Source: CPC320 sp002336405 (GTDB taxonomy: Bacteria; Pseudomonadota; Alphaproteobacteria; Rhodobacterales; Rhodobacteraceae). Taken from it: a stretch of DNA of 64,000 nt. A model generated the notes under the pieces. The model saw only the letters and a list, made by a program, of their open reading frames with translations, had not been told where the DNA came from and ran no database searches. A program made the position numbers and the translations under genes. The stretch is from the NCBI GenBank assembly GCA_949372595.1, contig CASIAN010000042.1, positions 10,052-74,051 on the forward strand, given 5' to 3'. Numbering within the stretch: position 1 is the first letter of the stretch; the number at the start of each line of letters is the position of its first letter. Positions 34,758 through 44,322 of this stretch are shown one piece after another.

Positions 34758-37019
34758 ATGACACGCTTTGCCGCCCCGATCGCCGAACAGATTTGGGATA
34801 TGAAATATCGCTTCAAATCCTCGCACGGAGCGCCAGTGGATGTCACGGTTGAGGATACTTGGCGGCGCATCGCCACCGACCTTTCGAAAGTCGAGCAGAC
34901 GCCGGAAATCTGGGCTGAGAATTTTTACGCAGCACTCGAGGATTTTAAATTTCTGCCGGCTGGGCGCATCACTGCCGGGGCTGGTACGGCCCGCAAGGTG
35001 ACGCTGTTTAACTGTTTTGTTATGGGCACGATCCCGGATGATATGGCGGGTATTTTCGATATGCTGCGCGAGGCGGCGCTGACCATGCAGCAGGGCGGTG
35101 GGATCGGCTATGATTTCAGCACAATTCGACCCTGTGGCGCGTTCGTCAAAGGTGTGGCTGCCGACGCCAGTGGGCCGCTATCGTTTATGGATGTCTGGGA
35201 TGCAATGTGTCGCACGATCATGAGCGCGGGCAGCAGGCGCGGTGCAATGATGGCAACACTGCGCTGTGACCACCCTGACATTGAGGCGTTTATCAGCGCC
35301 AAATCGGATGCTGCGCGCCTGCGGATGTTCAATGTCAGTGTGCTGATCAGCGATGCCTTTATGACGGCAGTCCAAAATGGCGACAGTTGGGATTTGCAGT
35401 TTGACGGTAAAGTGTATCAGACCGTCGACGCCTGCGAGCTGTGGGATAAGATCATGCGCTCGACCTATGAGTACGCCGAACCGGGGGTGATTTTCATCGA
35501 CCGGATCAATCAAAACAATAATTTGCGGTACTGTGAAACTATTGCCGCGACCAACCCTTGTGGAGAACAACCGCTGCCGCCTTACGGGGCTTGCCTGTTG
35601 GGGTCGATCAACTTGTCTCGTTTGGTCACCACACCGTTCGAGGCTGGGGCAGAGATCGACAGTGCAACGTTGGCAGATTTGGTGGCAACCGCGGTCCGCA
35701 TGATGGACAATGTGGTCGATACTTCAAAATTTCCGCTTGAGGCGCAGGCGCAAGAGGCACGCAACAAACGGCGCATTGGGCTGGGTGTGACAGGGCTGGC
35801 GGATGCGTTGTTGATGGTCGGTCTGCGTTATGGCTCTGATGCGGGTGCGGCGCAAACTGAGGCGTGGTTGCATGCCATTGCGCGTGCCGCCTATTTGGCT
35901 TCGGTGGATCTGGCCAAGGAAAAAGGAGCGTTCCCTCTGTTCGATGTCGATCCCTATCTGGACAGTGGCACCATGCAGCTGATGGATGAGGATGTGCGCG
36001 ACGCAATCCGGCGCGATGGCATCCGCAACGCGCTTTTGACATCGATTGCTCCTACCGGAACGATCAGCCTGTATGCTGGCAATGTCTCTTCTGGGATCGA
36101 GCCGGTGTTTGCCTATAGTTATCGCCGCAAGGTGTTGCAGAAAGACGGCAGCCGGACAGAGGAGGAAGTGGTCGATTACGCAGTGCAGATGTGGCGTGAT
36201 AAATTTGGCGATACCGCTCTGCCTGATTATTTTGTCAACGCTCAAACCCTCGCGCCCGCAGACCATGTGAAAATGCAGGCCGCCGCGCAAAAATGGATCG
36301 ACAGCTCGATCTCTAAAACCATAAATTGCCCGGAAGATATCGATTTTGAAACCTTCAAGGATGTCTATCTTCAGGCTTACACGCTGGGCTGCAAGGGCTG
36401 CACCACCTATCGGCCAAACGCTGTTACGGGATCGGTTCTAAGCGTGTCAGAGACGTCTGATGCCACCCCCGAGGCGGATCAGGGTGCCGATGTTATTTAT
36501 ATGTCCGAGCCGCTGGACCGGCCACAAACCTTAGAGGGGAATACCTATAAACTTAAATGGCCCAACAGCGAGCATGCAATTTACGTCACTGTCAACGATC
36601 TGGTGATCAATGGTGCGCGCCGGCCCTTTGAGGTGTTTATCAACTCCAAGAACATGGAGCATTTTGCCTGGACCGTCGGGCTAACCCGGATGATCAGTGC
36701 GGTGTTCCGCCGCGGGGGGGATGTCTCGTTTGTGGTTGAGGAACTGAAGGCGGTGTTTGATCCGCGTGGCGGTGCCTGGGTGCAGGGCAAATACATTCCC
36801 TCGATCCTGGCGGCCATCGGTGGGGTGATCGAACAGCATATGGTCGCGACAGGATTTCTCGCAGGGGAAGGTATGGCGCTGAAGGCCGATCCGAAAGCGC
36901 AGGCCGTCAATTTTGGTGCCCCGCAAGGGGCTGCCTGCCCCAGTTGTGGGGCATATGAGATGCAAATGAAAGAAGGCTGCATGACGTGCGGATCCTGTGG
37001 TCATTCGAAATGTGGTTGA
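34758..37019 (+). CDS. nrdJ: Adenosylcobalamin-dependent ribonucleotide reductase (class II)
   Basis: Makes deoxyribonucleotides with vitamin B12 as radical source; 753 aa. The start is the ATG at 34758, with AAGGA eight bases before it. Cys in LFNCFVMG (near residue 93) is one of the redox pair, and NPCGEQPLPPYGAC at 266-279 holds the active-site Cys268 and Glu270. IGLGVTGLADAL is shared by all large subunits. The C-terminus ends in a zinc-ribbon-like CPSCG ... CMTCGSCG tail, which supplies the shuttle cysteines. No class I subunit genes are nearby, so DNA synthesis here may require cobalamin. Confidence 0.94.
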   Translation: MTRFAAPIAEQIWDMKYRFKSSHGAPVDVTVEDTWRRIATDLSKVEQTPEIWAENFYAALEDFKFLPAGRITAGAGTARKVTLFNCFVMGTIPDDMAGIFDMLREAALTMQQGGGIGYDFSTIRPCGAFVKGVAADASGPLSFMDVWDAMCRTIMSAGSRRGAMMATLRCDHPDIEAFISAKSDAARLRMFNVSVLISDAFMTAVQNGDSWDLQFDGKVYQTVDACELWDKIMRSTYEYAEPGVIFIDRINQNNNLRYCETIAATNPCGEQPLPPYGACLLGSINLSRLVTTPFEAGAEIDSATLADLVATAVRMMDNVVDTSKFPLEAQAQEARNKRRIGLGVTGLADALLMVGLRYGSDAGAAQTEAWLHAIARAAYLASVDLAKEKGAFPLFDVDPYLDSGTMQLMDEDVRDAIRRDGIRNALLTSIAPTGTISLYAGNVSSGIEPVFAYSYRRKVLQKDGSRTEEEVVDYAVQMWRDKFGDTALPDYFVNAQTLAPADHVKMQAAAQKWIDSSISKTINCPEDIDFETFKDVYLQAYTLGCKGCTTYRPNAVTGSVLSVSETSDATPEADQGADVIYMSEPLDRPQTLEGNTYKLKWPNSEHAIYVTVNDLVINGARRPFEVFINSKNMEHFAWTVGLTRMISAVFRRGGDVSFVVEELKAVFDPRGGAWVQGKYIPSILAAIGGVIEQHMVATGFLAGEGMALKADPKAQAVNFGAPQGAACPSCGAYEMQMKEGCMTCGSCGHSKCG

Positions 37020-37106
37020 GATAAAGTAATGTGGCGATAGGACGTCGATCCTTTTCCAATCACCGCAACGAAGAGCCTCCAATACAACGTAAAATTAATA
37101 TATAAT

Positions 37107-37744
37107 GCCATTTGCACTCTGGGCAGCTTCCTTTTGGTTGTAACCGCCCTCACCATTACACCCAGTCCTGACATGGCGTACATTCTGAGCCGCGCCATCG
37201 CACAGGGTGCTCCAGCAGGCATCGTTTTTGTGGCCTGCGTTTCGATTGGGGCATTATTTCATGTGATCTTTGCCATAATCATATATTCGCTGACCACACA
37301 ATTGTCGGAGTAGGTCTTTGCATTGCTTTTGGCTACTGGGGCATGCTGTCTGATTTGGCTTGCCGTGAGCTCACTGCGTGAAAAAGCCGACGCCATTCAG
37401 CTATTGTCAATGTCAGATCGCAAGGCAATGGCGCGTATGTTTTTTGAGGGTGTGGTCGTAGACTTGTTTACCCCTAAAGTGGCGTAATTTTTCCTCGCCT
37501 TGTTACCGCGTTTAATGCCTGATGATACCAGCAAGTCAGTTAGTTGGTTTTAGCACTTGGTGTTTTAGTTGTGTTTCTTTCTTTCTTGATTGAGATAGTA
37601 CTGGTCCTGGTGGCTCAAAAAACACAAATGCTGGTCGCAACAAATTCAAAGGGGCAAGTCATCCTTTACCGTGTCATGGGTGGGGGTTTTGTGGCTCTTG
37701 GGTTGTTCGCTTTTACCTCTGTCAACTTTGGAGCCCTTTTATAA
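37107..37744 (+). pseudogene. LysE/RhtB-family exporter, decayed
   Basis: Pieces of a LysE-type amino-acid exporter in three frames. First (about 37107-37313): FLLVVTALTITPSPDMAYIL, the family start motif, then a TAG. Second (about 37325-37485): LIWLAVSSLREKADAIQLLS and FFEGVVVDLFTPKVA, which corresponds to the GFLTNLLNPK loop, then a TAA. Third (37544-37744): a hydrophobic C-terminal helix pair. At least two stops and probable deletions; not functional. Confidence 0.75.
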
Positions 37745-37813
37745 ATAAATGAGCATATTTATTACTTTGCCTATGGTTCTTGTATGGACCAATATAGCTT
37801 ATCCAAGTCGCTG

Positions 37814-38125
37814 GGCATAGACGTCTCGGCTTGCTTCAAGGCAAGAGCCTATTTGAAGGGCCATAAATTGACCTTTAACCACGCTTCCGTTACCGAAAAC
37901 ACCTGTTTCGCCGACATTGCAGTCTGGACCTGTCACGGTTTAATGCCGCCCCCGGTGCTCGCTTACCCCCTAACGTAAGGATGGTGCTCGTTGTCGTGGC
38001 AGGGTTCGCTTTGGTTTTGTGGGGAATATTCGATGTTTTTCAAGATAGTGCGGTTTAACGATACAGTGGGGATATGTCAGTAATCTTACACTTTGTATGA
38101 TCTTTTGTTAAATGGACAAATGAAT
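37814..38125 (+). repeat. 312-bp direct repeat, copy 1
   Basis: Identical base for base, as far as I can read, to 38880-39191 (offset 1066 bp). It begins GGCATAGACGTC and ends GACAAATGAAT. No intact gene inside; a short hydrophobic frame (MVLVVVAGFALVLWG) suggests another transporter remnant. Confidence 0.93.
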
Positions 38126-38864
38126 TGGTTGCGCAGGATGGTGATATTACGTTGCCAGAATTGGCCGGAGCCCTGGAGGCTGCAACAGGTGTTGTTGCGC
38201 ATTCGGCATCCATCGGCCGGTTTCTGAACAAGCTTGGATACACGTATAAAAAAAGTCGCTGGTTGCCACCGAGCGACTGCGCGCCCGTGTGAAGAAGCGA
38301 CGTGGAAACTGGTTCAAACACCATCTTCCAGCCATGCGAAAGCATCCTGATCGGCTCGTCTTTATTGATGAGACCTCCGTGAAAACCAACCTGACCCGCC
38401 AATACGGGCGCAGTTTATGCGGAAAACGCTTGGAAATGGATGCACCATTCGGGGCTTGGGGAACACAGACGTTCATTGCTGGCTTGAAGCACGATAATCT
38501 AATCGCGCCGTGGGTCATCAAGGGAGCAATGGATGGTGAGGCCTTTGAAGCCTATGTCCGCAACGTCCTTGCACCGGAACTACAGCCCGGCACCGTCGTC
38601 ATTTGCGACAACCTGGCCACCCATTACAATCAGGCTGCGGCTGCAACTTTGCGCGAAGTTGGGTGCTGGTTCCTTTATCTGCCGCCATATTCGCCAGACC
38701 TCAATCCTATCGAAATGGCATTCTCAAAACTCAAAGCACACCTGCGCAGAATGGGGGCAAGAACATTCGACCACATGTTCGACGCACTTACCGAAATCTG
38801 CGATCTCTTCACTCCTGACGAATGTTGGAACTTCTTCTGCGAGGCAGGATATGGATCAAGTTAA
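38126..38864 (+). pseudogene. IS630-family transposase, N-terminally truncated, A7 frame switch
   Basis: The first frame (from 38126) gives DITLPELAGALEAATG and GRFLNKLGYTYKKS. A run of seven A at 38248-38254 lies where the reading must move back one base to continue as KKSLVATERLRARVKKRRGN and on through the second frame to 38864. The catalytic residues are present: Asp in FIDETSVKTN, Asp in VICDNLATHYN and Glu in YSPDLNPIEMAF. Some IS630 elements use -1 frameshifting on A-runs, so the switch itself may be natural; the missing first 70 or so residues are what disables this copy. Confidence 0.75.
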
Positions 38865-38879
38865 AAGCGCAACGCTTTA
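38126..38879 (+). mobile_element. IS630-family element, 5'-truncated, between direct repeats
   Basis: The 754-bp stretch sits exactly between the two 312-bp repeats. Its right end (reading inward CTAAAGCGTTGCGCTTTTAA) looks like an IS630 terminus. The left end begins inside the transposase gene, so the left terminus and helix-turn-helix coding part are gone. Confidence 0.75.
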
Positions 38880-39191
38880 GGCATAGACGTCTCGGCTTGC
38901 TTCAAGGCAAGAGCCTATTTGAAGGGCCATAAATTGACCTTTAACCACGCTTCCGTTACCGAAAACACCTGTTTCGCCGACATTGCAGTCTGGACCTGTC
39001 ACGGTTTAATGCCGCCCCCGGTGCTCGCTTACCCCCTAACGTAAGGATGGTGCTCGTTGTCGTGGCAGGGTTCGCTTTGGTTTTGTGGGGAATATTCGAT
39101 GTTTTTCAAGATAGTGCGGTTTAACGATACAGTGGGGATATGTCAGTAATCTTACACTTTGTATGATCTTTTGTTAAATGGACAAATGAAT
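38880..39191 (+). repeat. 312-bp direct repeat, copy 2
   Basis: Second copy of the repeat at 37814-38125. Downstream, 39192-39367 is unique, non-coding and contains short GGCACTTGGC duplications near 39263-39292 before the TPR gene. Confidence 0.93.
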
Positions 39192-39367
39192 ACAATGGAT
39201 TAGCAATTAAGTGCCGTTTTTCTACGGTACACTATACAAGTGGTTGAGACCGGATTCCAGTTCGGCACTTGGCATTTGGCACTTGGCTTGGCGCGGACAA
39301 AGTGGGTTTACCTCTTGCCATAGAGCGGCTTAAGCTCAACCCATAACTGAATGAGTCGGGGTGGTTG

Positions 39368-41032
39368 ATGACCGAATATTCGTTTGATCTTGGGCCTTAT
39401 TCGCGGCGCGTGACCACAGCCTCTGAGACATGTCAGCTCTGGTTTGACCGTGGTTTCAACTGGCTTTTCGGGTTCAATCACGAAGAGGCCGCGGTTTGCT
39501 TTAAAAATGCAATTGCCGCTGATCCTGATTGCGCAATGGCGCATTGGGGTGTCGCCTATGCCATTGGTCCCAATTATAATAAATCATGGAAGCATTTTGA
39601 TGAGGCTGAAATGCCTGAAATGCTGTCACAGGCGCGGGCGGCACTTGTGCTGGCGCGGACAGCAGCATCACATGGCTCGGGTGTAGAACAGGCGTTGGTG
39701 GCGGCGTTGTCAGATCGGTTTCAGGCCGACAGCGCAGTGGCGGATATGGCCCCTTGGAGCGATGCTTATGCCGTGGCAATGCGGCGTGTCTTTCAGCAGT
39801 TTCCCGAAGATCTTGATGTTATTATGCTCTGCGTTGATGCAATGATGAATCGCACTCCTTGGCTCATGTGGGACCTCTGCGAGGGGGTGCCAAACCCGGA
39901 TGCAGATACGGTTGAATGCCGTCAGATGCTGGAAACGCAGATTGCCAGTATTCGCGCCGAATCCGGCTCTTTTCACCCCGGCATTTGGCATCTTTACGTT
40001 CACCTGATGGAGATGTCTCCAGAACCCGAAAAAGCCCTAAGAGTGGCGGATGAGTTGCGCGGCTTGGTGCCTGACGCGGGGCATCTTGAGCATATGTCGA
40101 CGCATATTTACGTGTTATGTGGCGATTATCAGGCGGTGGTCGCGGCCAATCATGCAGGCATTGTTGCGGATGAAAAATACCTCGCTTACGCGGGGGCAAT
40201 GAATATTTACACGCTTTACCGGGTGCATAATTACCATTTTAAACTGTATGGCGCGATGTTTTTGGGGCAGTATGATGCCGCCATGGAAGCTGTGGCGGGG
40301 CTGGCTAAAACGGTGCCAGAGGGTTATCTGCGGTGGGAATATCCGCGCATGGCGAACGTGGTGGAAGGCTATCTATCGATCTATGTCCATGCCTATATCC
40401 GGTTTGGTCGTTGGCAAGACTTGCTGGCGCTTGCGCTGCCTGAGGACCGTGAGATTTATGCCATGACCACCGCAATGGTTTATTATGGCAGGGCCGTTGC
40501 CCATGCTGTCTTGGGTCAGATTGACGCCGCAACCACCGAACAGGCGCTGTTTGAGGCGGCGATCCCGAACGTACCGAAACAGCGGTATATGCATACGGTG
40601 AGATGTCAGGATATTTTGGCAGTGGGGCGCGAGATGCTGGCGGGCGAATTGTTATATCGCACTGGCGATTTTGATCGGGCCTTTGCCCATTTGCGTCAGG
40701 CGGTCGTGCTGGAGGATGCGCTGCCGTATGATGAGCCTTGGGGATGGATGCAACCAGGTCGCCATGCCTTGGGGGCGCTTTTACTAGAACAAGGGCATAT
40801 TGAGGAGGCCGCCACCGCCTATCGCGCTGATCTGGGTCTGGACCAGACGGTGATCCGATCCAACCAGCACCCTAATAATGTCTGGGCGCTTCAGGGCTTG
40901 CATATGTGTTATCAAAAAATGGGTGAAACAAGACTTGCAGCGATGATCAAACCAGCGCTGGATATCGCGCAGGGTCGGGCGGATCAGACGGTTCAAAGCT
41001 CGTGCTTTTGTGCAGGCCAAACCGCAGAATAA
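39368..41032 (+). CDS. Tetratricopeptide-repeat protein
   Basis: Protein of 554 aa built largely of helical repeats. The ATG at 39368 follows GGGGTGG; a TTG one codon earlier is less likely. The first repeat is clear: FDRGFNWLFGFNHEEAAVCF followed by AIAADPDCAMAHWGVAYAIG. Similar helix pairs recur to the end (LGALLLEQGHIEEAATAYRA near residue 480). HPGIWHLYVHLMEMSPEPEKA is a conserved-looking motif of this TPR family. No signal peptide, so probably cytoplasmic scaffold or adaptor. Partners unknown; it stands alone between decayed DNA. Confidence 0.85.
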   Translation: MTEYSFDLGPYSRRVTTASETCQLWFDRGFNWLFGFNHEEAAVCFKNAIAADPDCAMAHWGVAYAIGPNYNKSWKHFDEAEMPEMLSQARAALVLARTAASHGSGVEQALVAALSDRFQADSAVADMAPWSDAYAVAMRRVFQQFPEDLDVIMLCVDAMMNRTPWLMWDLCEGVPNPDADTVECRQMLETQIASIRAESGSFHPGIWHLYVHLMEMSPEPEKALRVADELRGLVPDAGHLEHMSTHIYVLCGDYQAVVAANHAGIVADEKYLAYAGAMNIYTLYRVHNYHFKLYGAMFLGQYDAAMEAVAGLAKTVPEGYLRWEYPRMANVVEGYLSIYVHAYIRFGRWQDLLALALPEDREIYAMTTAMVYYGRAVAHAVLGQIDAATTEQALFEAAIPNVPKQRYMHTVRCQDILAVGREMLAGELLYRTGDFDRAFAHLRQAVVLEDALPYDEPWGWMQPGRHALGALLLEQGHIEEAATAYRADLGLDQTVIRSNQHPNNVWALQGLHMCYQKMGETRLAAMIKPALDIAQGRADQTVQSSCFCAGQTAE

Positions 41033-41074
41033 CCGCGGCTTTGCGGGCATGGCTGATTAAAGCAGCAAAGTTAG

Positions 41075-41990
41075 TCATAGCAGTGGAATTGATCTCACGA
41101 ACGATAAAACAACCATCGGAGCCGATGGCTTTGGGTCAATATTTTGGGGGGATGCAAACACGAGAACCATCGTTCCTCTGGGACCAACAGCAAGTATTAG
41201 ATCGGGTTTAAGCACCCTTGTGGATTGGTGCAAAAAGCCGGCGACAATGACCATAAAAACCAACGGTTGCAGAATGACTTTGATACTAGAGATGGCCACA
41301 GCGAATTTCAGTTGCGCCAGTATCGGGGTATTGTAATTGATCATTCCCAACGAAAAAAGAACTATGGCCGTGGTGCATAGGCTGAAAACGTGACTAATTC
41401 GGCTAAATATATGGGCAATTCAATCGCAAGTGCCACCATTAAAGGACCGGCAAAAACCGCCAGAACGGGTGGGTTTTTCGACAGACGCCCCAGAATGCCG
41501 AATAACGACATGCGTTGGCTTCTCAGCCCCTCCAAGACGGAAATGACAATCAGCCCAATCAGGATTGGGTCAACAATAATGATTGCACTGATTTGGACTG
41601 GAATATACCCAGCAAAGAGGTTTTGTGCGATTGGCAGGATGAACAGTACGTGATTTGACAAGGTCGTTGAAAGATCGGTGCAAGGTCGATCAAAACTGAT
41701 GTTTTCAGAGGAAATCTCTCAAAGCGATACGCCAAGAGACTTTCGATTGTGCCAGTTACGGCTTGTGGCAAGACATAAATTGCGCGCAGGATGAAATTGA
41801 ATTTTTCAAAATTTGTGTTTTTGATCAAGTTGATTCAGAACTTTGGAAGCGCAAAAAAACACCAGGCGGTTCAGCTCTTTGGCGCTGTTTAAATTGAAAA
41901 TCTGAAATTCTGTTCGGAAAACTCCCAGCACGACGACAAAAATGATCAGTGTTACGCCGACAAGAACCCTTTGATCACCGCTTAAAGTGA
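41075..41990 (-). pseudogene. AEC-family transporter (auxin efflux carrier-like), decayed
   Basis: Minus-strand fragments in several frames correspond in order to an AEC carrier: GVTLIIFVVVLGV and SAKELNRLVFFCA (N-terminal helix and ELNRLVFY motif, about 41990-41850); a middle piece (41828-41660); SKNPPVLAVFAG with LPIYLAELVTFSAYAPRP (41510-41362); and GMINYNTPILAQLKFAVAIS with PLVFMVIVAGFL (41350-41200). Frame changes between each piece abolish function. An intact AEC gene is present at 49753-50634. Confidence 0.72.
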
Positions 41991-42190
41991 TAGCCAGCAA
42001 GCATGTTGTTGATAGGTTGGAAAAACTGCCGTGAGGCGCAAGGGATTTCGATTTGGCCAATCGGTCTGTGACCTCACAGCAGGCCCTGTGACATGGTGTC
42101 TTGCTCCCCCCAAAAAACCATGCATGCCATTTGCACGACAGGCGCAGTTTTGTCTTGCGCGGGGGGGCGATCTGGGGTCTGTCGGCGGTC

Positions 42191-42811
42191 ATGGGGCAAC
42201 CGGATTACACCTTTGAACAGGCAGCAGTGCAGCAGGGGCTGCAGTGCGTTGCGGGTGTGGATGAGGTGGGGCGGGGACCATTGGCCGGGCCTGTGACCGC
42301 CGCTGCGGTGATTTTAGATCCACACAGTATTCCGCCGGGCTTGAACGATTCAAAGAAATTAACTGCCAGACGTCGGTCTGAGATCGCCGCTGATATATGG
42401 CTTATGGCAAAGGTTGCGGTGGCCCACGCAAGCGTCGCAGAAATTGATGAGCTGAATATTTTGCGGGCCTCGCATCTGGCGATGCAGCGCGCGGTTGATC
42501 TGCTGCAACAGCGACCCGATCATGTGCTGATCGATGGTAATATGATCCCTCGCGGATTGACAGTCTCGGCAGAAACGATTGTCAAAGGCGACGCGCGTTC
42601 GTTGTCAATTGCTGCCGCATCTATCGTCGCAAAGGTGGTGCGCGACCGGATCATGTGCGCTTTGGCCGCAGATTTTCCCGGGTATGGTTGGGACAGCAAC
42701 GCCGGATATCCGTCCAAAGCGCATAAAATGGCGCTGCAAAGCCTAGGGGTGACCCCACACCATAGACGTTCGTTCAAACCTGTCCACAATATCTTGTATC
42801 CAGAAAAATAA
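42191..42811 (+). CDS. rnhB: Ribonuclease HII
   Basis: Removes ribonucleotides and RNA from RNA-DNA hybrids; 206 aa. Start at the ATG at 42191; the frame is open upstream but that part overlaps the decayed AEC region. Catalytic residues: Asp24 and Glu25 in GVDEVGRGPLAGPV, Asp in VLIDGN near 115 and the fourth acidic in ASIVAKVVRDR. Followed by ccrM on the same strand 100 bases later. Confidence 0.94.
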   Translation: MGQPDYTFEQAAVQQGLQCVAGVDEVGRGPLAGPVTAAAVILDPHSIPPGLNDSKKLTARRRSEIAADIWLMAKVAVAHASVAEIDELNILRASHLAMQRAVDLLQQRPDHVLIDGNMIPRGLTVSAETIVKGDARSLSIAAASIVAKVVRDRIMCALAADFPGYGWDSNAGYPSKAHKMALQSLGVTPHHRRSFKPVHNILYPEK

Positions 42812-42835
42812 CTAAGCTTTTGATTTAAAAAGAAA

Positions 42836-42911
42836 TTGACTGCGAATCAGCTTTGACTCATCCTAGGGGAGAAGGCCGAGTGTAAAAATGCACCGGATAT
42901 TGAGGCATAAA
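42836..42911 (+). promoter_or_regulatory. ccrM upstream region with two GANTC sites
   Basis: GAATC at 42844-42848 and GACTC at 42855-42859 lie between rnhB and ccrM, 53-68 bases before the ATG. TTGACT (42836-42841) may be a -35 box, so both sites fall in the spacer. In Caulobacter, GANTC sites in the ccrM promoter let methylation repress the gene; the same layout suggests autoregulation here. Confidence 0.6.
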
Positions 42912-44027
42912 ATGACACAATTGACTAAAACGAAAATTGCAGCTGCGCTGCCATTGAACACGATCCTCTCGGGCGACTGCATTGAGGTGATGAACAGCCT
43001 GCCCGAGTCATCGGTGGATCTGATTTTTGCGGACCCGCCGTATAACCTCCAGCTTAAGGGTGAATTGCACAGGCCTGATAATTCTCTTGTTGATGCGGTG
43101 GATGATGACTGGGATCAATTTTCGTCTTTTGCGGCTTATGACCGCTTTACCACGGCTTGGCTCAAGGCAGCGCGCCGATTGCTCAAGCCGACTGGGGCGA
43201 TCTGGGTCATTGGATCGTATCACAATATTTTTCGGGTCGGGTCGGCGCTGCAAGATCAAGGGTACTGGCTATTAAATGATGTCGTGTGGCGCAAATCAAA
43301 CCCGATGCCCAACTTTCGTGGTAAGCGGTTTACCAATGCCCACGAGACGATGATTTGGGCGTCAAAATCTGAAGGTGCGAAATATACGTTTAATTATGAA
43401 GCCCTAAAGGCGCTGAACGAAGGTATTCAGATGCGCAGCGATTGGGTTCTGCCGATCTGTACCGGGCATGAGCGGTTGAAAGATGCCAAGGGCGATAAGG
43501 CGCATCCGACGCAGAAACCAGAATCGCTGTTGCACCGTGTTTTGCTGGGGGCCAGCAATCCGGGTGATGTGGTGCTCGATCCGTTCTTTGGCACCGGCAC
43601 CACGGGTGCAGTGGCAAAAATGCTGGGCCGCGAATTTATCGGAATTGAGCGCGAGGCAAAATATCGCAAAGTGGCGCAGGCGCGCATTGCGAAAATCCGG
43701 AAATTCGACCGTGAAGCCCTGCAGGTCACGGCTGCAAAACGCTCGGAGCCGCGGGTGCCTTTTGGTCAATTGGTTGAACGTGGCATGCTGCGTCCGGGTG
43801 AGGAACTGTTGTCAATCAATGGCCGTCACAAGGCAAAAGTGCGGGCTGATGGCACCTTGATCGGAGATGATGTCAAGGGGTCCATTCATCAGGTAGGCGC
43901 TGCGTTAGAGGGGGCACCAAGTTGCAATGGTTGGACGTATTGGTATTTCAAACGCGATGGTCAGACCATTCCGATTGATCTGTTACGCCAACAGGTCCGT
44001 GCAGAAATGGAAACCCGCCCACACTGA
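42912..44027 (+). CDS. ccrM: Cell-cycle DNA adenine methyltransferase (GANTC-specific)
   Basis: Beta-class N6-adenine methyltransferase of 371 aa, the CcrM length. The start chosen is the ATG at 42912 (MTQLTKTKIAAALPLN). Catalytic motif IV DPPY is at 41-44, and the SAM-binding FGTGTTG near 225. The C-terminal extension of about 110 residues (RGMLRPGEELLSINGRH onward), specific to CcrM, is present and contributes to DNA recognition. In alphaproteobacteria CcrM methylates GANTC late in replication and times gene expression. A strong terminator follows. Confidence 0.93.
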   Translation: MTQLTKTKIAAALPLNTILSGDCIEVMNSLPESSVDLIFADPPYNLQLKGELHRPDNSLVDAVDDDWDQFSSFAAYDRFTTAWLKAARRLLKPTGAIWVIGSYHNIFRVGSALQDQGYWLLNDVVWRKSNPMPNFRGKRFTNAHETMIWASKSEGAKYTFNYEALKALNEGIQMRSDWVLPICTGHERLKDAKGDKAHPTQKPESLLHRVLLGASNPGDVVLDPFFGTGTTGAVAKMLGREFIGIEREAKYRKVAQARIAKIRKFDREALQVTAAKRSEPRVPFGQLVERGMLRPGEELLSINGRHKAKVRADGTLIGDDVKGSIHQVGAALEGAPSCNGWTYWYFKRDGQTIPIDLLRQQVRAEMETRPH

Positions 44028-44322
44028 ACACTGCACTGTGATTGCGTTATGATTATGTGACCGGATGTTGATTTCGGGGCTGGCTGAAGTCTGTTTGGCC
44101 CGCCTCAACCTTAAATTTAGTCTAAATTTGGTTCGTAGAAACAGGTCCAGAACCCCACTTTTTATGTGGGGTTTTTAATTGGGATAAATTTACGCCCTTA
44201 AACGATTGTTTGTGCCAGCTATCTCTATTGATTCGACTGGTTTTTCTGGACGAAGTCCATGCAATCTTGTATACTTTATCATAATTGGAGCGTGATGACT
44301 CCGAATGTTGAGGCAATTGAAA
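44028..44322 (+). other. Intergenic ccrM to dapC-like gene
   Basis: Holds the ccrM terminator at 44152-44176 and a GATTC (GANTC) site near 44229. TTGTATACTTTATCAT near 44266-44281 could be a -10 region for the aminotransferase gene. No gene seen. Confidence 0.35.
44152..44176 (+). terminator. Rho-independent terminator after ccrM
   Basis: Perfect 7-bp stem ACCCCAC / GTGGGGT with a 7-base loop, directly followed by TTTTAATT. It lies about 125 bases after the ccrM stop. Confidence 0.88.

Noticed and set aside
37814..39191. Long terminal repeats or a composite transposon
   Set aside because: The 312-bp copies are not insertion sequences, carry no terminal repeats or transposase of their own, and enclose only a truncated IS630.
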